Origin: an uncultured Rhodospirillaceae bacterium
GTDB lineage: Bacteria > Pseudomonadota > Alphaproteobacteria > Rhodospirillales > Magnetospirillaceae
Assembly (NCBI GenBank): GCA_903901915.1
Contig: CAIUSV010000034.1
Coordinates: 1-64,000 of the forward strand
Reading direction: 5' to 3'
DNA: 64,000 bases
Positions 51,740-60,165 of the stretch are shown piece by piece. The notes under the pieces were generated by a model. That model was given only the letters and a program-made list of their open reading frames with translations, did not search any database and was not told where the DNA came from. Made by a program: the position numbers and the translations under genes. The first letter of the stretch is position 1. The number at the start of each line of letters is the position of its first letter.

Positions 51740-51758
51740 AATATCAGTAAGTGATATT
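51740..51758. promoter_or_regulatory. Perfect palindrome upstream of the TumE/TumA pair
   Basis: AATATCA, spacer GTAAG, TGATATT: perfect 7-bp arms, 10 bases before the TumE start. Most likely the operator for the TumA-type antitoxin. Confidence 0.6.
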
Positions 51759-51843
51759 ACAATGCAAGGTTTGGCTCGGAAATGAGGCGGAATCGGTGGG
51801 GTGAGCGCCAGACTCACCCCGCCGGATACGCTGGCCGGAAACC

Positions 51844-53517
51844 TCACCCGAGCTTGGTCTTAAGGAAATAGTACCGTCCCCGCTGGGCTATGCCCGTGAG
51901 AGAGACCTGTCTGGTCCGCGAGTGATCGCCGTCCTTAAAGAGAACGCCGTTCTCGTCAAGGTGCCGCAACACAAGTTCGGACTGGAGACCGCTGGCGAAC
52001 CAAGCCTGAAACCGGTCCCGCTTGATGAGATAATGCGGCCCATCCTCCACCGTCTTGCGCATGAAGCCGTCAGCCGCCGCAGCTTCCGCGGACAACGGGG
52101 GCGATGCCGACTTGTAGAACAGCAACCCATCCTTCCTGCCCAGTCGCTCCTTGAGGCGGGCAAGTCCGTCGGCCAGGATGCTGTCCGCATCCGGCACCCG
52201 CATCCGCGCTGCCTTGTAGCAGATGTTGATGGCCTCGAACGCCTGCTCCTTGGACCACGGCAGGATATCGACCCGGATTGCCATGTCGGCAGCGGCGAAC
52301 GCGAGGGCGAATCGTTTGGCGAAGCGCCGCTCCCATCCGTGGTCGGGGACATCCGCCATCACCATGAACTTGTCCATCCGGCTGCGCACCGCCTGTTCGA
52401 TCTTGCCGTAGTTCGCCGCCAACTTGGCGACAAAGGCCCGAAGTGCGACGCCATGATGCTCACGGCAAGCGGCCTCGATGGATTCGGCAAACTTGGCTGG
52501 ATCGGAAACCCCGTCCGGCAGACGCTCGAATACGCCCAGGACTGGGTCGGCAAGAGCAGGCAGGTCGATGAACCGCACCTCCTCCCCCTTCAGGCGCTTC
52601 ATGGCGCCCTCGGTGGCGACATCAGCGATGGCCTTCTCCCCGGTGGACAGGAAAAGCAAGGACCACTCAAGATCGATGCTTCCCACCGACTGATTGTAAG
52701 CCTTACTGCGAATCCGCCCCCGACCGCTGGACAGCGTGAATGCGGTGCCTCTGACCTTCTTTGCCAGCTTGGCATCACTTTCCGATGCCTGGGAGACCTC
52801 ATCAATGCAGAGCAGGCTGTGGTTATGAGCCGCAGCCACCTCACTCAGCCCCGCTGCGGTAATGTCCCAGTTGATGAGTCGGCTGCGGACAGCATCGCCG
52901 TTCACAGAGGTCGCCACGAGCAGGGTGGTCGTCTTGCCGCGCGACGACTCCCCTTCGATGTGAACGCCGCCACCCTCGACACCGGAGAACGGCAGTAAAG
53001 GTGCCGCGAAGGCGAGGGCAATCCCAAACATACACCGGCTGGAGCAAGCCGCTGGGACGGCAACTCCATTCTTCCAGCCTTCCAGCGTTCCCGCTGTGCC
53101 AAAATTTCCGACACGAGCGGAGTCCAGGGCCTTGAAGGCAAGTTCCTCTTTCCCGCCCGCAGGAATGGTGGCATCGGGCAGCACGAAACGACGGCCATGC
53201 CAGCCGATCTTGTGCAAGATACGCAGCACCTTCCGGGGCTTCATTTGCGCCAACTTGGCGATGAGCGACTCCACCGCCTCCTTGCTGGAGGGCAAAACGC
53301 ATCCCCGGTTGCGGAGTTCCCGAGCCATCTTCCGAGGGGAGTGCAAGTCAGCGCGTTCCACGATCAACTCCCCGACACCGCCCGAGTCGGTCTTGAATTC
53401 GACGCGCACATATTGAATGGGGCTTCCCTCGTAGAAGACCGTATGGGTCACCCAGACCAACTGTTCGGGGGGCTGCCGAAGCCGAGAAGGCTGATGGGTC
53501 GGTTTCTTCGTATTCAT
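51844..53517 (-). CDS. DUF927-domain ATPase/helicase-like protein
   Basis: A 557-residue protein. The DUF927 core has KIGWHGRRFVLPDATIPAGG, then ALAFAAPLLPFSGVEGGGVH, Walker A-like GESSRGKTTTLLVATSVNG and Walker B-like LLCIDEVSQASESDAKL, with an Arg-rich sensor (GRGRIRSKAYNQS). DUF927 proteins accompany primase/replication functions of phages and islands. The ATG at 53517 has AGGAG upstream. Downstream of the Rep-like gene across a palindrome-rich gap, it probably helps the element replicate. Confidence 0.8.
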   Translation of the reverse strand: MNTKKPTHQPSRLRQPPEQLVWVTHTVFYEGSPIQYVRVEFKTDSGGVGELIVERADLHSPRKMARELRNRGCVLPSSKEAVESLIAKLAQMKPRKVLRILHKIGWHGRRFVLPDATIPAGGKEELAFKALDSARVGNFGTAGTLEGWKNGVAVPAACSSRCMFGIALAFAAPLLPFSGVEGGGVHIEGESSRGKTTTLLVATSVNGDAVRSRLINWDITAAGLSEVAAAHNHSLLCIDEVSQASESDAKLAKKVRGTAFTLSSGRGRIRSKAYNQSVGSIDLEWSLLFLSTGEKAIADVATEGAMKRLKGEEVRFIDLPALADPVLGVFERLPDGVSDPAKFAESIEAACREHHGVALRAFVAKLAANYGKIEQAVRSRMDKFMVMADVPDHGWERRFAKRFALAFAAADMAIRVDILPWSKEQAFEAINICYKAARMRVPDADSILADGLARLKERLGRKDGLLFYKSASPPLSAEAAAADGFMRKTVEDGPHYLIKRDRFQAWFASGLQSELVLRHLDENGVLFKDGDHSRTRQVSLTGIAQRGRYYFLKTKLG

Positions 53518-53563
53518 GATCACGTACTCCTGTTCCAGAAAAAGGGGGCTTGGTGGGCATGAT

Positions 53564-53694
53564 CTGAGCACTGGTCACATCGATGCTCAGTACTCAGACA
53601 CATGCCGAAAGGCAGAGCTTCCCCGTTGGCAGCACTGCAGTGTTGCCAGTTCTACCCATGTGATTGATGGTATTTACGAGTAAGCTATGCTTAC
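53564..53694. repeat. Palindrome cluster between the Rep-like and DUF927 genes
   Basis: In 170 bases there are three inverted repeats. One is CTGAGCA/TGCTCAG at 53564-53570 and 53584-53590. The second is a near-perfect 22-bp palindrome centred on CACTGCAGTG at 53627-53648. The third is GTAAGC/GCTTAC at 53680-53694. Such a cluster next to a Rep-like gene is what an origin (nick site) or operator region looks like. Not proven. Confidence 0.45.
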
Positions 53695-53742
53695 GTTACG
53701 AATAGAACATGGTCCTATTCCCCTGCGAGTCGGTGACAGAAC

Positions 53743-54582
53743 CTAATCACCGCTATTGAGGGCCTTGCCAGTTTTGACCAGCTTCAAGCCATGATGACGA
53801 ACGTTCCGAAGGAACATGCGGTCCGTGGGCTTGTGCTGGTCGAGGAAGGCGGTCAGCTCAGCTTGCTGGTCGGGCTTGAGGGACAATGACCGCGAGTTCC
53901 AGGCCCCATCATTTCCCAGGTACGTGGACCGGCGAAAGAACATGGACTTCATAGAGTATGAGATCGCCCTCATACGGTTTTTGACATCCGTTGCCATGAC
54001 GGGACGGGGTATGGACAGCGAAGCCTTGAAGGACCTGCCATTTCCACTCAACGCCTCCTTGATTGCCATTCGACTGGCGCCCTGGCAGATCAGGTAGAAG
54101 TGGGGCTGCCAGTGAGGCTCCCATCTGTTTCCGGCGTGGATGTTGAAGCTGAAGTCCAGGCCGCCCACGATGACCAGACGACCGAGACCGGCCCGAACGA
54201 TGCACTTGGCCAACTGCCGCTTCGCCAACTCCGGGTCGAGGCCCCCCAGTTCGCCCGGCCCGCGCTGCCAGTTCGGGTGGATCAAGCTCAACGCCACCAA
54301 CGGTTCGCTGCTTTCCGCGAACATCTTCAGAGCCGCGCTGATGTACCAGCGGCGGAACAACCTCATGCAGATGGGGCAGGCCCCCGAGTTGCAGAGCGCT
54401 TCCGGCTGGCATTGCGCCATGGCGCTGACCGGGCAGCCGGGGAATTTGCGCGTGAAAACCTCGACATCCTTCTTGTGGCGGACTTCGACCTGCGCCGGGG
54501 TTTCAAACCCTTTGAGGAACAGGGCCGAATCGTGGCTGCCGGGCAGCCATCGGGTGGGCCGCGCATAGAACGGGGTGCTCAT
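53743..54582 (-). CDS. Rep-like protein (possible HUH/rolling-circle initiator)
   Basis: A 279-residue protein. A zinc-type CNSGACPICMRLFRRW pattern is followed by LGRLVIVGGLDFSFNIHAGN, EPHWQPHFYLICQG and RAISYSMKSMFF. HWQPHFYLI resembles the HUH metal motif of rolling-circle Rep proteins (usual form PHFHVL), with the second His replaced by Tyr. YSMKS resembles the catalytic YxxK motif. The order zinc motif, HUH, YxxK is that of Rep proteins. The Tyr substitution may mean changed metal binding. Starts with ATGA overlap after the HTH gene. Confidence 0.5.
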   Translation of the reverse strand: MSTPFYARPTRWLPGSHDSALFLKGFETPAQVEVRHKKDVEVFTRKFPGCPVSAMAQCQPEALCNSGACPICMRLFRRWYISAALKMFAESSEPLVALSLIHPNWQRGPGELGGLDPELAKRQLAKCIVRAGLGRLVIVGGLDFSFNIHAGNRWEPHWQPHFYLICQGASRMAIKEALSGNGRSFKASLSIPRPVMATDVKNRMRAISYSMKSMFFRRSTYLGNDGAWNSRSLSLKPDQQAELTAFLDQHKPTDRMFLRNVRHHGLKLVKTGKALNSGD

Positions 54583-54875
54583 TGCTCACCTCCATTGCGG
54601 GGCTTGGCGAATTCGGTGTTGGCATCCGTGATGGGGGTGGTGGTGCTCACCCGCATGTGGGCCTGCTCCCACGCCTGAATGTCCGAAATTCTGTACCTCA
54701 CAAAGCCGCGCGCCTTGAGGAAGGGAATGCCGCCACCCTGCCAGCGGTCCTTCTGCAAGGTCTTGACGCTGATGCCGAGACGGGAGGCGAGTTCCTGCTC
54801 GTTCAGCCAGACCTTATCGGGCTTTGCGATGCTTTCGTGATTGCCGGATATTCCGGGCGGAATGGAGCGTTTCAT
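54579..54875 (-). CDS. AlpA/excisionase-like HTH protein
   Basis: A 98-residue protein: KVWLNEQELASRLGISVKTL with QKDRWQGGGIPFLKARGFVR and YRISDIQAWEQAHM is the MerR-like winged helix of AlpA and excisionases. It heads the Rep-like gene with an ATGA overlap, so it is likely the regulator of the replication operon and perhaps the excision factor for the integrase. Confidence 0.85.
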   Translation of the reverse strand: MKRSIPPGISGNHESIAKPDKVWLNEQELASRLGISVKTLQKDRWQGGGIPFLKARGFVRYRISDIQAWEQAHMRVSTTTPITDANTEFAKPRNGGEQ

Positions 54876-54988
54876 GGCCTAGTCTCCGATGTGGCGCCTT
54901 GATTGGCGCCGGATGACTAAGCTTTACCTAGCTTCTCGATCCCTCGCATTCCGGAGAATTTGAGCCCGGAATTCTTCGGGAGATTAAT
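54876..54988 (-). other. Hairpin-rich gap
   Basis: Contains GGCGCC/GGCGCC (spacer TTGATT) and a longer near-palindrome around GAGAATT and AATTCTT near 54950-54980. The latter lies right after the unknown 292-residue gene and may be its terminator. Confidence 0.35.
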
Positions 54989-55867
54989 TCATCCTTCGGA
55001 TTTCTCCGCTTGACGTGCTCCCGTGAATGCCTTTCGCGCCCGCTCCCGCTTCATTTCCGCGCGCTTGGAAATTTCACCCAACTTGTCAGCTACGGTCTCA
55101 CGCTTAAGATTTAGCCGAGGATCTGGGTCGGGCTTGTGGACAATTCCGGCAAGATGAGAGAGGCTATCTGCTTCGGCCATGTCCAGCAAGCTGCGGCCCT
55201 TCTCATCCCTTGCGACTAATGTCGTGATAAGATTGATATAGATGTCTGACCACTGGCTGTGATCATTTCTCCCGCCATAATCATTCTTCTTGGCATATTT
55301 GTTAAATTTCAGCGGCACTTCGATCATTTCAATTCTTTTTGCGAATCTTCCCATTGCCGTCAGGCTTACCCATACACAGTTGTCGCTGCTCTCCCCGCAG
55401 AAATGGTCGAATAATCTCTCTTGGATATCAAGTGCCGTGACCTCAAGATCGCTCCATGTAACGTCAGAGGTGCTATCGTCAAAATCATCTATGTCGATGT
55501 TAAAGTATGAGCCCAAGATATCGCGAGCATAGTCCGTTATCCCAATGGCGCTTTTCTGCGATGCAGATTCTGTTATACAATATATATCAGATGCTGCCTG
55601 CTCGTGCAGGCTGTGCTCAAATTGCCTTACATAGAACTCGCCATCATCTCCCCTCATATCGATGAAGTCCTCAAGGGAAATATTCCACAATAGTGCCGGG
55701 ATATCGTGTGGATGATGAAAGCAGTCATACACAGAGGAAATCAAAATTCCCTCTGCCAAGCTTAAAAGTACGGTTTCCGCCCCGTAGCCAAATTTCCTTG
55801 CTACCTCAATGACCTCGGACACGCGGTATCCGTATGGATGCTTAGGAGGTTTCACACTCATATTCAT
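54989..55867 (-). CDS. Unknown protein of the right-hand element
   Basis: A 292-residue soluble protein, not recognised. It is acidic in the middle (NIDIDDFDDSTSDVTWSDLE) and lysine/arginine-rich at the end (ISKRAEMKRERARKAFTGAR). Codon use is clearly more A/T-rich than in its neighbours, a sign of separate transfer. It lies 22 bases downstream of the XRE regulator on the same strand, so it may be a cargo gene controlled by that regulator or a partner of the divergent PLD protein. Confidence 0.5.
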   Translation of the reverse strand: MNMSVKPPKHPYGYRVSEVIEVARKFGYGAETVLLSLAEGILISSVYDCFHHPHDIPALLWNISLEDFIDMRGDDGEFYVRQFEHSLHEQAASDIYCITESASQKSAIGITDYARDILGSYFNIDIDDFDDSTSDVTWSDLEVTALDIQERLFDHFCGESSDNCVWVSLTAMGRFAKRIEMIEVPLKFNKYAKKNDYGGRNDHSQWSDIYINLITTLVARDEKGRSLLDMAEADSLSHLAGIVHKPDPDPRLNLKRETVADKLGEISKRAEMKRERARKAFTGARQAEKSEG

Positions 55868-55889
55868 CCCCTTCCGGCTTGGTTTCCTG

Positions 55890-56240
55890 TCATCGCCAAG
55901 GAAGGCTCAACGCCAACTCAGCCATCTTGGTCAACGTCTCGACGGTTTCGGCTCTCTCCCCTTCGACCACACGGACCAGCCGTTCGACAGCCTTACGCGT
56001 TTCCTTGTCGCGGCTGACCGGCACATCCAGTTCGAACAGTTCGGCCAGACTGACGCCGAGGACCGTCGCAATCTTGTCCATAGTCTCGATTCTGGTGCTA
56101 CTGATGCCCCGCTCGACATTCGAGACGGTGTCCAGGCTCTTGCCGATGGCATCGGCCAACTGCTGCTGGGTCATGCCGACCCGGCGCCGCAGACCTTGGA
56201 CGCGCAAGCCAAACAGGCGCTTCAATTCATCGCTTTCCAT
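55890..56240 (-). CDS. XRE-family regulator
   Basis: A 116-residue protein: MESDELKRLFGLRVQGLRRR, then VGMTQQQLADAIGKSLDTVS and NVERGISSTRIETMDKIATV, a classic Cro/C1 helix-turn-helix. The C-terminal half (SRDKETRKAVERLVRVVEGE) is a helix that may dimerise. It is divergent from the PLD gene and upstream of the 292-residue gene. Small XRE proteins in this position usually act as control proteins for restriction or defence genes. Confidence 0.85.
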   Translation of the reverse strand: MESDELKRLFGLRVQGLRRRVGMTQQQLADAIGKSLDTVSNVERGISSTRIETMDKIATVLGVSLAELFELDVPVSRDKETRKAVERLVRVVEGERAETVETLTKMAELALSLPWR

Positions 56241-56243
56241 CAC

Positions 56244-56481
56244 CGGAGTCTTCCTCGGTAGCCTGATCTCGGCTACGGAGCGAAGAGCGGTATTTAGTCG
56301 TTGTACGTGCAGAATAACCGAGTCAAGCTACGTCACCGCCAACTGGCGGTATGCGGGGGAGTTAGCGTAACGTCGGCAATTGGGACTTCAGCCGAATTTC
56401 AGGCAGAGGTTGAAGCGGCTATGAGCGTTCATCTCCCGCCGAATAGATGGGGGTGATCACGCATCCGGCACGAAGGGAGAG
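56244..56481. other. Divergent region between XRE and PLD genes
   Basis: About 240 bases with no gene. It should contain both promoters and an XRE operator, but I did not find a clean palindrome. Confidence 0.3.
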
Positions 56482-57909
56482 ATGCAGGTGGGCTTTGAGC
56501 TGCTGGAAGTGCCGGAAGGCTACGAAACCGACCTCGCCTTGGTGATCGCCCCGTACTTCGATCCCCGATTCGCAAAGCGGTTGATCAAGGAGCTGTCGCC
56601 CAACCGCGTCCGTTTCGTCGTTGATGACGGCGCGCGCCCCGAAGATATTGATCAACTGCTGAAGGCGTGCGGAAAGACCGACGTAAAAGTGGCCCTGGCG
56701 GGCGCAGCCGGGATCGTCCACATAAAGGGGTTCTATTTCGAATTCGTGAAGGCGGAGGGCCGACAGCGGCGCAAACGCCGTTTTCTGTTCGGCTCGGCCA
56801 ACGCCACGGAGGCAGCTTTTAGCGGCAAGATCAATGCGGAACTGATTGCCGATGTGGACCTCACGGCGGGAAATGACGCTGAACTTCTGGGTTATTTGGA
56901 AGCCGTGCGTGATGCCATTGATGGAGAGGGAGGCGGGCGCATCAAAGCCGCCTCGTTCGGGCCTCTGCAACATCCCCCGACGCTGCACATGCCATCGTTC
57001 AAGATTTTCCCGTGGTTAACGGAAGCCCGTGCGTTCGACACTTGGCTGCAAAGAGGCTTGCTGGCGGCAAAATACAGGGATGCACAACAATTCCTTAACG
57101 TCAGAGTCAAGCTGAAGAGCGCCCTGCCCAAGGATTTGGTGGCTGAAATTTTTGCAGATCAGGGGCTTGTTGATCTTGAGGCAAGAAATGCCGTGCGCTT
57201 CCCCTATATCGGCCAATTGCCGCTGGAGGAAAATGACGACAGCATTGCGAGCCAGTGGAAATCACAATACTGCGTCTGGACCCATCTTGGCGAATGGATG
57301 TCGAGCCAATGCCACCGCACTATTGGGCACACTCTGCGGGCGAAGTCGTCGCCAGCCCGAGAGGCGAAGGTCAACGAATTGCTCGACCATGCCGATGACA
57401 AGAAATGGAAAAGCAGTCGTCGTCAGGCTTTTCTCGGTGCCCTTGACCAGACTTGGCAGCGGTTGACGGCGGCGGAGATAAACCCGGCGGACTACCTGCT
57501 CAGCGATGGGAAAGGTGTTGACCGGGCTGCATTTACCAAGAAGTTCGACGACAAGATCAAAGCTGACCTGTGCTTGGCTGCGGATGAGGATTTCCGCAGT
57601 CGCTACGTGGACGGCTACGAGTTCGCCAAGCTCCCGCGTTTTCGTCAGGACACGGCAGCATGGAACAGCTTTGTCCGGTCATGGGGGGAGTCGATCGCTG
57701 TCGAAGCCGCGAAGCCAAACACCCGTTGCAAGGCTGCAAAAATCATCACCTCCGTGTTTGACGCCATGGGGCTGGATATTGCTGAGATGGACGCCGACGA
57801 CATCACAGGCAAGCTATCGAAATCATGGGAGAAAACCGTTTCGGTAGCCGATGAGAAGAAGACCTTAGGCGAGTTCGTGTCCGGCTATTTCCAACCACCC
57901 CAGAAATAG
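56482..57909 (+). CDS. Phospholipase-D-fold protein (possible nuclease)
   Basis: A 475-residue protein with one PLD half-domain near the N-terminus: GIVHIKGFYFEF (HxK) and, about 25 residues on, RRFLFGSANATEAAFSG (GSxN). The N-terminal DLALVIAPYFDPRFAKRLIK is the usual first strand and helix of PLD nuclease-type proteins. The remaining 300 residues are unknown and helical. Single-domain PLD proteins can act as dimeric nucleases, including restriction enzymes. The XRE control gene beside it and the island setting suggest defence. That function is inferred. Confidence 0.65.
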   Translation: MQVGFELLEVPEGYETDLALVIAPYFDPRFAKRLIKELSPNRVRFVVDDGARPEDIDQLLKACGKTDVKVALAGAAGIVHIKGFYFEFVKAEGRQRRKRRFLFGSANATEAAFSGKINAELIADVDLTAGNDAELLGYLEAVRDAIDGEGGGRIKAASFGPLQHPPTLHMPSFKIFPWLTEARAFDTWLQRGLLAAKYRDAQQFLNVRVKLKSALPKDLVAEIFADQGLVDLEARNAVRFPYIGQLPLEENDDSIASQWKSQYCVWTHLGEWMSSQCHRTIGHTLRAKSSPAREAKVNELLDHADDKKWKSSRRQAFLGALDQTWQRLTAAEINPADYLLSDGKGVDRAAFTKKFDDKIKADLCLAADEDFRSRYVDGYEFAKLPRFRQDTAAWNSFVRSWGESIAVEAAKPNTRCKAAKIITSVFDAMGLDIAEMDADDITGKLSKSWEKTVSVADEKKTLGEFVSGYFQPPQK

Positions 57910-58050
57910 GCCGACGCGGAACAGAAGTCATGTGTCGCGACAAGAATGATGATCGGCGACATGTGGGGGATTGACTGCCGAAGCCGATGAGAATAGCTCA
58001 TATGTGGCGCACTTGATGCTGCGCAGATAGCGCTGCAATTGCAAATTACC
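57910..58050. other. Gap before the cargo promoter
   Basis: Between the PLD gene and the promoter at 58051; no gene or clear terminator seen. Confidence 0.3.
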
Positions 58051-58079
58051 TTGACTTTACCGGTCAGCATCTGTACAGT
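58051..58079 (+). promoter_or_regulatory. Sigma-70-type promoter of the cargo operon
   Basis: TTGACT, 17-base spacer, TACAGT: close to consensus for a housekeeping promoter, pointing at the structured leader and the 58430 operon. Confidence 0.65.
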
Positions 58080-58085
58080 GCCAAT

Positions 58086-58408
58086 TGAGGTTACCGTCTC
58101 ATCAACGGTGGGGGTCGAGCCTCGTTAAACCTGATGAGTGCCTTCGGGCACACACGCCAAACCCCCACGACATCCCCCGGCATGGGACGCCCAACGGCAT
58201 GGGCATGGTAACGCGTTCAATTGAGCGCGGGACACCGTGCGCGTGGGCCTTGTCGCCTTCCTTTCGTACACCTGTCCAGCCATAGCGGCACTTTGCCGCT
58301 CCATGCTCGGAACTCGATGGAGTCCGGCGTGGCCTATTCACGATTCAATCACCCGCTCAACCGCCCCCTTGCGTCGCCCCTGGTGCCGCAGCGGGGCGGT
58401 TTTGCATG
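58086..58408 (+). ncRNA. Candidate structured leader or non-coding RNA
   Basis: About 320 bases between a good promoter and the first gene, with no convincing ORF. Hairpins include GTGCC-TTCG-GGCAC (a UUCG tetraloop, near 58138-58151), AGCGGCA-CTT-TGCCGCT (near 58285-58301), and a GGACTC/GAGTCC-type stem near 58310-58326. CCGCCCC ... GGGGCGG followed by TTTT (up to about 58405) could be an intrinsic terminator. A regulated leader, or a separate RNA ending just before the operon, would both fit. I could not match it to a known class. Confidence 0.4.
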
Positions 58409-58429
58409 ACCGCATCTCAGGAGGAACAC

Positions 58430-59710
58430 ATGAGTAAAGCTGGTGGAATTCTCGGAATCATCGGGGGCATCTTCGGCATCATCGCCGCTATCGCCACCCT
58501 GTTCATGGGCGGGCTCGGCGCAGCCCTGGATGCCGATGGTGCCAAGCAGGTGATCGGCTTCGGATGGGGCGGCGTGCTGTTCTCGTTCGCCTCCATCGTG
58601 TTCGGCGCCGTGGCCTTCGCCAAGCCCAAGGGGGCTGGGATTGGCCTGATCGTGACCAGCCTTGCTGGGGCGGTGCTGGGTGGCACCTTTGTCGCCGTAT
58701 TCATGGTGCTGTCGCTGGTCGGCGGCGTCCTCGCGGTTGCCGGGCGGAAAAAGACTGCCGAGACCGTGCTCGTCCCCGTGATCGAAGGCGCAGCCCCCAC
58801 TCCCAAGACCGGCAAGTGGAAAAGGTTTGCCCTCGGGATCGTCGGCAGCCTCGCCGCGCTGATCGTCGGTCTCGCCGTCATCGGAGCCAACCAGCCAAGC
58901 ACAACGGGAAGCGCCAAGACCGAGGCGAAACGCGATCCGCTTGATGCGCTGGCCACCGACGTTCCGGCGCCAATCGCCCCCGGCGGCGATCTGGCTGCGC
59001 TGTTCGCCTACGGAACAAAAAGTACTGATGTGCAGCGCGAAACCGGACTCGCCGCCATCAAGGGCAAGCTGGTGGCCTGGACGCTTCCGGTCTACGAGGT
59101 CAAGCGCAACGGCGACAACTACAAGATTCAGACCAGCGGCAGCCGAACCGCCATCGGCACCTACATCACCATCACCCCCCGCAATGACGAGGATCGACGG
59201 TTCATCGAATCGCTGACCACCGGTCAGCCGGTCGCTTTTCGCGGCATCGTCAAGGACGTGTTCATGCGCGACCTCGTGATCGCCCCGGCCATCCTCGACC
59301 GGCCCAAGGCGGTTGGAGCCCTTCCGCCGGTCGCCACGCCGGGTCTTGCGGTGGCCAGCGGTGGTTCGGACTGGACGTCCTATCAAGGGATGCACCCCTA
59401 CACCTTCATCACCGACGCGCGGGTGCGCAGCCATATCGCCCCCAAGGTCGGCGAGAGCTACGCCCAATTGGTGGACCGTCTGAAAGTCAGCCAGGACATG
59501 ACATTGGTCGATGGCTTCCTCGTCGGCCAAGGCTGCGCCGCGCATAAGTGTGGGACCGACGAAGCCTTCATCGCCCTCGACACCCGAACCGGTGCGTTCC
59601 TGGCCACCGCCGCCGACAGTGGCATCCTGACGGTGATCAGCGCCGCCGACCTTCCGCCTGGAGTTGGTGCCCTCTACAGCAATTGGGCGGAATCGTTCCA
59701 ACCGAACTGA
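58430..59710 (+). CDS. Membrane protein with lysozyme-inhibitor-like C-terminal domain
   Basis: A 426-residue protein with AGGAGGAAC before the ATG. Residues 1-110 (MSKAGGILGIIGGIFGIIAA ...) hold three or four membrane segments of the DUF4064 type; another segment is near 140-155 (FALGIVGSLAALIVGLAVIG). A middle OB-like domain (LVAWTLPVYEVKRNGDNYKI) is followed by a C-terminal domain with VGESYAQLVDRLKVS and GQGCAAHKCGTDEAFIALD. The latter resembles the CxxHxC loop of Ivy, the inhibitor of vertebrate lysozyme. First gene of the cargo operon. Confidence 0.6.
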   Translation: MSKAGGILGIIGGIFGIIAAIATLFMGGLGAALDADGAKQVIGFGWGGVLFSFASIVFGAVAFAKPKGAGIGLIVTSLAGAVLGGTFVAVFMVLSLVGGVLAVAGRKKTAETVLVPVIEGAAPTPKTGKWKRFALGIVGSLAALIVGLAVIGANQPSTTGSAKTEAKRDPLDALATDVPAPIAPGGDLAALFAYGTKSTDVQRETGLAAIKGKLVAWTLPVYEVKRNGDNYKIQTSGSRTAIGTYITITPRNDEDRRFIESLTTGQPVAFRGIVKDVFMRDLVIAPAILDRPKAVGALPPVATPGLAVASGGSDWTSYQGMHPYTFITDARVRSHIAPKVGESYAQLVDRLKVSQDMTLVDGFLVGQGCAAHKCGTDEAFIALDTRTGAFLATAADSGILTVISAADLPPGVGALYSNWAESFQPN

Positions 59711-59775
59711 CCGTCGCTGATTCGTCCGCACCAAGGGAGCCAGCGACATGCACATCAAGCCGGGGACCTGCCGCC

Positions 59776-60033
59776 ATGATCATTGACGACCTGATGGCCC
59801 TGTTGGAGGGCTGCCACCACCGTGCCGAGGTCCGAATCGCGGTGAAGATCGGTGACGGCCCGCCGCTGGAGGCCGCCATCATCGGCATCACCAGCAGCAA
59901 CCGGCTGCCGCCAGCCGCTCATGTCCCCGGACAGGGTGACCCGGAGCCCGATGTGGTCTGGGTGCTGAGCGGCGAACCGCTCGGCACCGTTACCGCCGAC
60001 CATTGGAGGCCGGAATATCGGCGTGGGCGGTGA
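59776..60033 (+). CDS. Small unknown protein of the cargo operon
   Basis: An 85-residue protein, MIIDDLMALLEGCHHRAEVR and onward: alpha/beta (IAVKIGDGPPLEAAIIGITS; PDVVWVLSGEPLGTVTADHW). Short conserved-looking proteins of this type in islands often concern the product of neighbouring genes. No family recognised. Same strand as its neighbours. Confidence 0.5.
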   Translation: MIIDDLMALLEGCHHRAEVRIAVKIGDGPPLEAAIIGITSSNRLPPAAHVPGQGDPEPDVVWVLSGEPLGTVTADHWRPEYRRGR

Positions 60034-60165
60034 GCGTTGCCCCTGTACCGAAAAGGTCGCCGCAAGGCCGGTTTGAAAGCCCCGGATTGCCTGGGGTTCA
60101 GTCCGCGCCTGTCGGTGTACGGCAAACGGTTGTTTTCGGTACGCCCCGTTGACCGAGGAGGAACC

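Noticed and set aside
58127-58151. Hammerhead-ribozyme-like CTGATGAG followed by a stem
   Set aside because: The CUGAUGA box is followed by a good stem, but the required GAAA after it is absent (ACAC instead), so the catalytic core is incomplete.
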